NCBI GenBank assembly: GCA_963578625.1 | Contig: CAUZEO010000347.1 | Location: 1-5,515, forward strand | Direction: 5' to 3' | DNA from: CAUZEO01 sp963578625 | GTDB taxonomy: Bacteria > Verrucomicrobiota > Kiritimatiellia > SLOV01 | DNA length: 5,515 bases | Position numbers and translations under genes: made by a program | Shown: in pieces, positions 4,915 through 5,515 of the stretch | Numbering within the stretch: position 1 is the stretch's first letter | Layout of the letters: the number at the start of each line of letters is the position of its first letter | Notes under the pieces: generated by a model | What the model was told of the DNA's origin: nothing | The model's input: only the letters and a program-made list of their open reading frames with translations | The model's database searches: none

Positions 4915-5515
4915 GTGGCAAGAATACAAAACATCGTGTTCGACATTGGAAAGGTACTGATCGATTTCGATTACACCAGGTTACTGGCATTCCTGGATGA
5001 TCATGGGATCGAGTACGAGGACCTGGATGACCTCATGAGCAAAATGGACTTGATTCGCTACGAACGAGGAGAGATGAGCAGCGACGAGTTCCTGGAAAAT
5101 CTGAGCGGACTCTTGAAAAGCCCGACGAACCGCGACGATCTTTTCAGGGTCTGGACTCAAATCTTCTTTCCGGTTCCGGAGATGCTGAAGGCAGCGGAAC
5201 AACTGACGGCTCAACACAGGGTCTATCTCTTGAGCAACACCTCCGATCTACACTGGGAATACGTCAAACAGAAATTCCGATTGCACGAACTCACCCACGG
5301 GACGATCGTTTCGCACGAAGTCGGCGCCCGCAAGCCAGACGAAGAAATCTACCGGATCGCGGAGCAGGAACTGTCACTGCGACCGAGAGAAACCGTATTT
5401 ATCGACGATCTGAAAGAAAATGCCACCGCCGCCGAACACTGCGGCTGGCACGCCATTCATCACAGAAGCCCCCGGGAGACGTTGCCTGAACTTCAGGCGA
5501 TGTTGGCGGGAGTTG
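4915..5515 (+). CDS. HAD-superfamily phosphatase, YihX-like (3' end cut by window edge)
   Basis: Two hundred codons are present and the frame is open at the right edge. Relatives are about 200 residues long, so only a few codons are probably missing. The protein is a predicted cytoplasmic phosphatase that uses an aspartyl-phosphate intermediate. Motif I is VFDIGKVLIDFD with nucleophile Asp10, and Gly12 where many HAD enzymes have a second Asp, as in E. coli YihX (glucose-1-phosphate phosphatase). A helical cap follows (about 20-85). Motif II is LLSNTS (Ser107), motif III is GARKPD (Lys140) and motif IV is VFIDDLKEN (Asp164, Asp165). I chose the GTG at 4915 because MARIQNIVFDIG is a typical HAD N-terminus. 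No strong ribosome binding site is visible, and a TTG at 4891 or GTG at 4897 is possible. It lies 145 bases beyond the lipoprotein gene on the same strand. The substrate is unknown; a dehalogenase is less likely given the motifs. Confidence 0.85.
   Translation, partial: MARIQNIVFDIGKVLIDFDYTRLLAFLDDHGIEYEDLDDLMSKMDLIRYERGEMSSDEFLENLSGLLKSPTNRDDLFRVWTQIFFPVPEMLKAAEQLTAQHRVYLLSNTSDLHWEYVKQKFRLHELTHGTIVSHEVGARKPDEEIYRIAEQELSLRPRETVFIDDLKENATAAEHCGWHAIHHRSPRETLPELQAMLAGV

Noticed and set aside
4592..4960. Plus-strand 122-codon frame overlapping the lipoprotein end and the HAD start
   Set aside because: It is out of frame with both supported genes, Arg/Gly-rich, and has no recognisable domain.

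Overview
The window is an ordinary-looking bacterial chromosomal segment of moderately high GC with five recognisable protein genes, one unidentified partial gene, and short intergenic spacers that hold hairpins and repeats. A member of Verrucomicrobiota (Opitutia-like) or a neighbouring group is my best guess. It rests on the general flavour of the thioredoxin reductase and all-alpha dUTPase sequences and on the CACGGAG-type intergenic repeat. No ribosomal or other marker gene is present, so this is a low-confidence inference.

Layout. The left edge (1-233, minus) carries the N-terminal part of an unidentified protein with an unclear start codon. A spacer (234-442) follows, with two hairpins and a small repeat. 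Next is a minus-strand two-gene unit reading right to left: trxB (thioredoxin reductase, 2277-3194) and then an MsbA-type fused ABC exporter (443-2284). Their coding regions overlap by 8 bases (ATGGCTGA), so they are almost certainly co-transcribed and probably translationally coupled. A 93-base divergent spacer (3195-3287) separates trxB from a plus-strand all-alpha dUTPase-like gene (3288-3674). The next spacer (3675-3857) holds a hairpin and a CTCCGTG/CACGGAG repeat. After it come a lipoprotein with a fumarylacetoacetate-hydrolase/hydratase fold (3858-4769), a spacer with a perfect stem-loop and a second copy of the ATCGAAGRTCGAAG motif (4770-4914), and a HAD-superfamily phosphatase of the YihX type that runs off the right edge (4915-5515).

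How the genes relate. trxB and the dUTPase both bear on deoxynucleotide supply and quality: thioredoxin can feed ribonucleotide reductase, and dUTPase removes dUTP and makes dUMP. They are divergently arranged, but nothing in the sequence proves a functional link. The exporter, lipoprotein and HAD phosphatase have no obvious shared pathway.

I see no CRISPR array, transposase, phage gene, tRNA or rRNA. I found no convincing new multi-gene system. The most unusual items are the hydratase-fold protein with a lipoprotein signal, the related repeat/hairpin elements in the spacers, and the partial gene whose frame is cut by a TAG just upstream.
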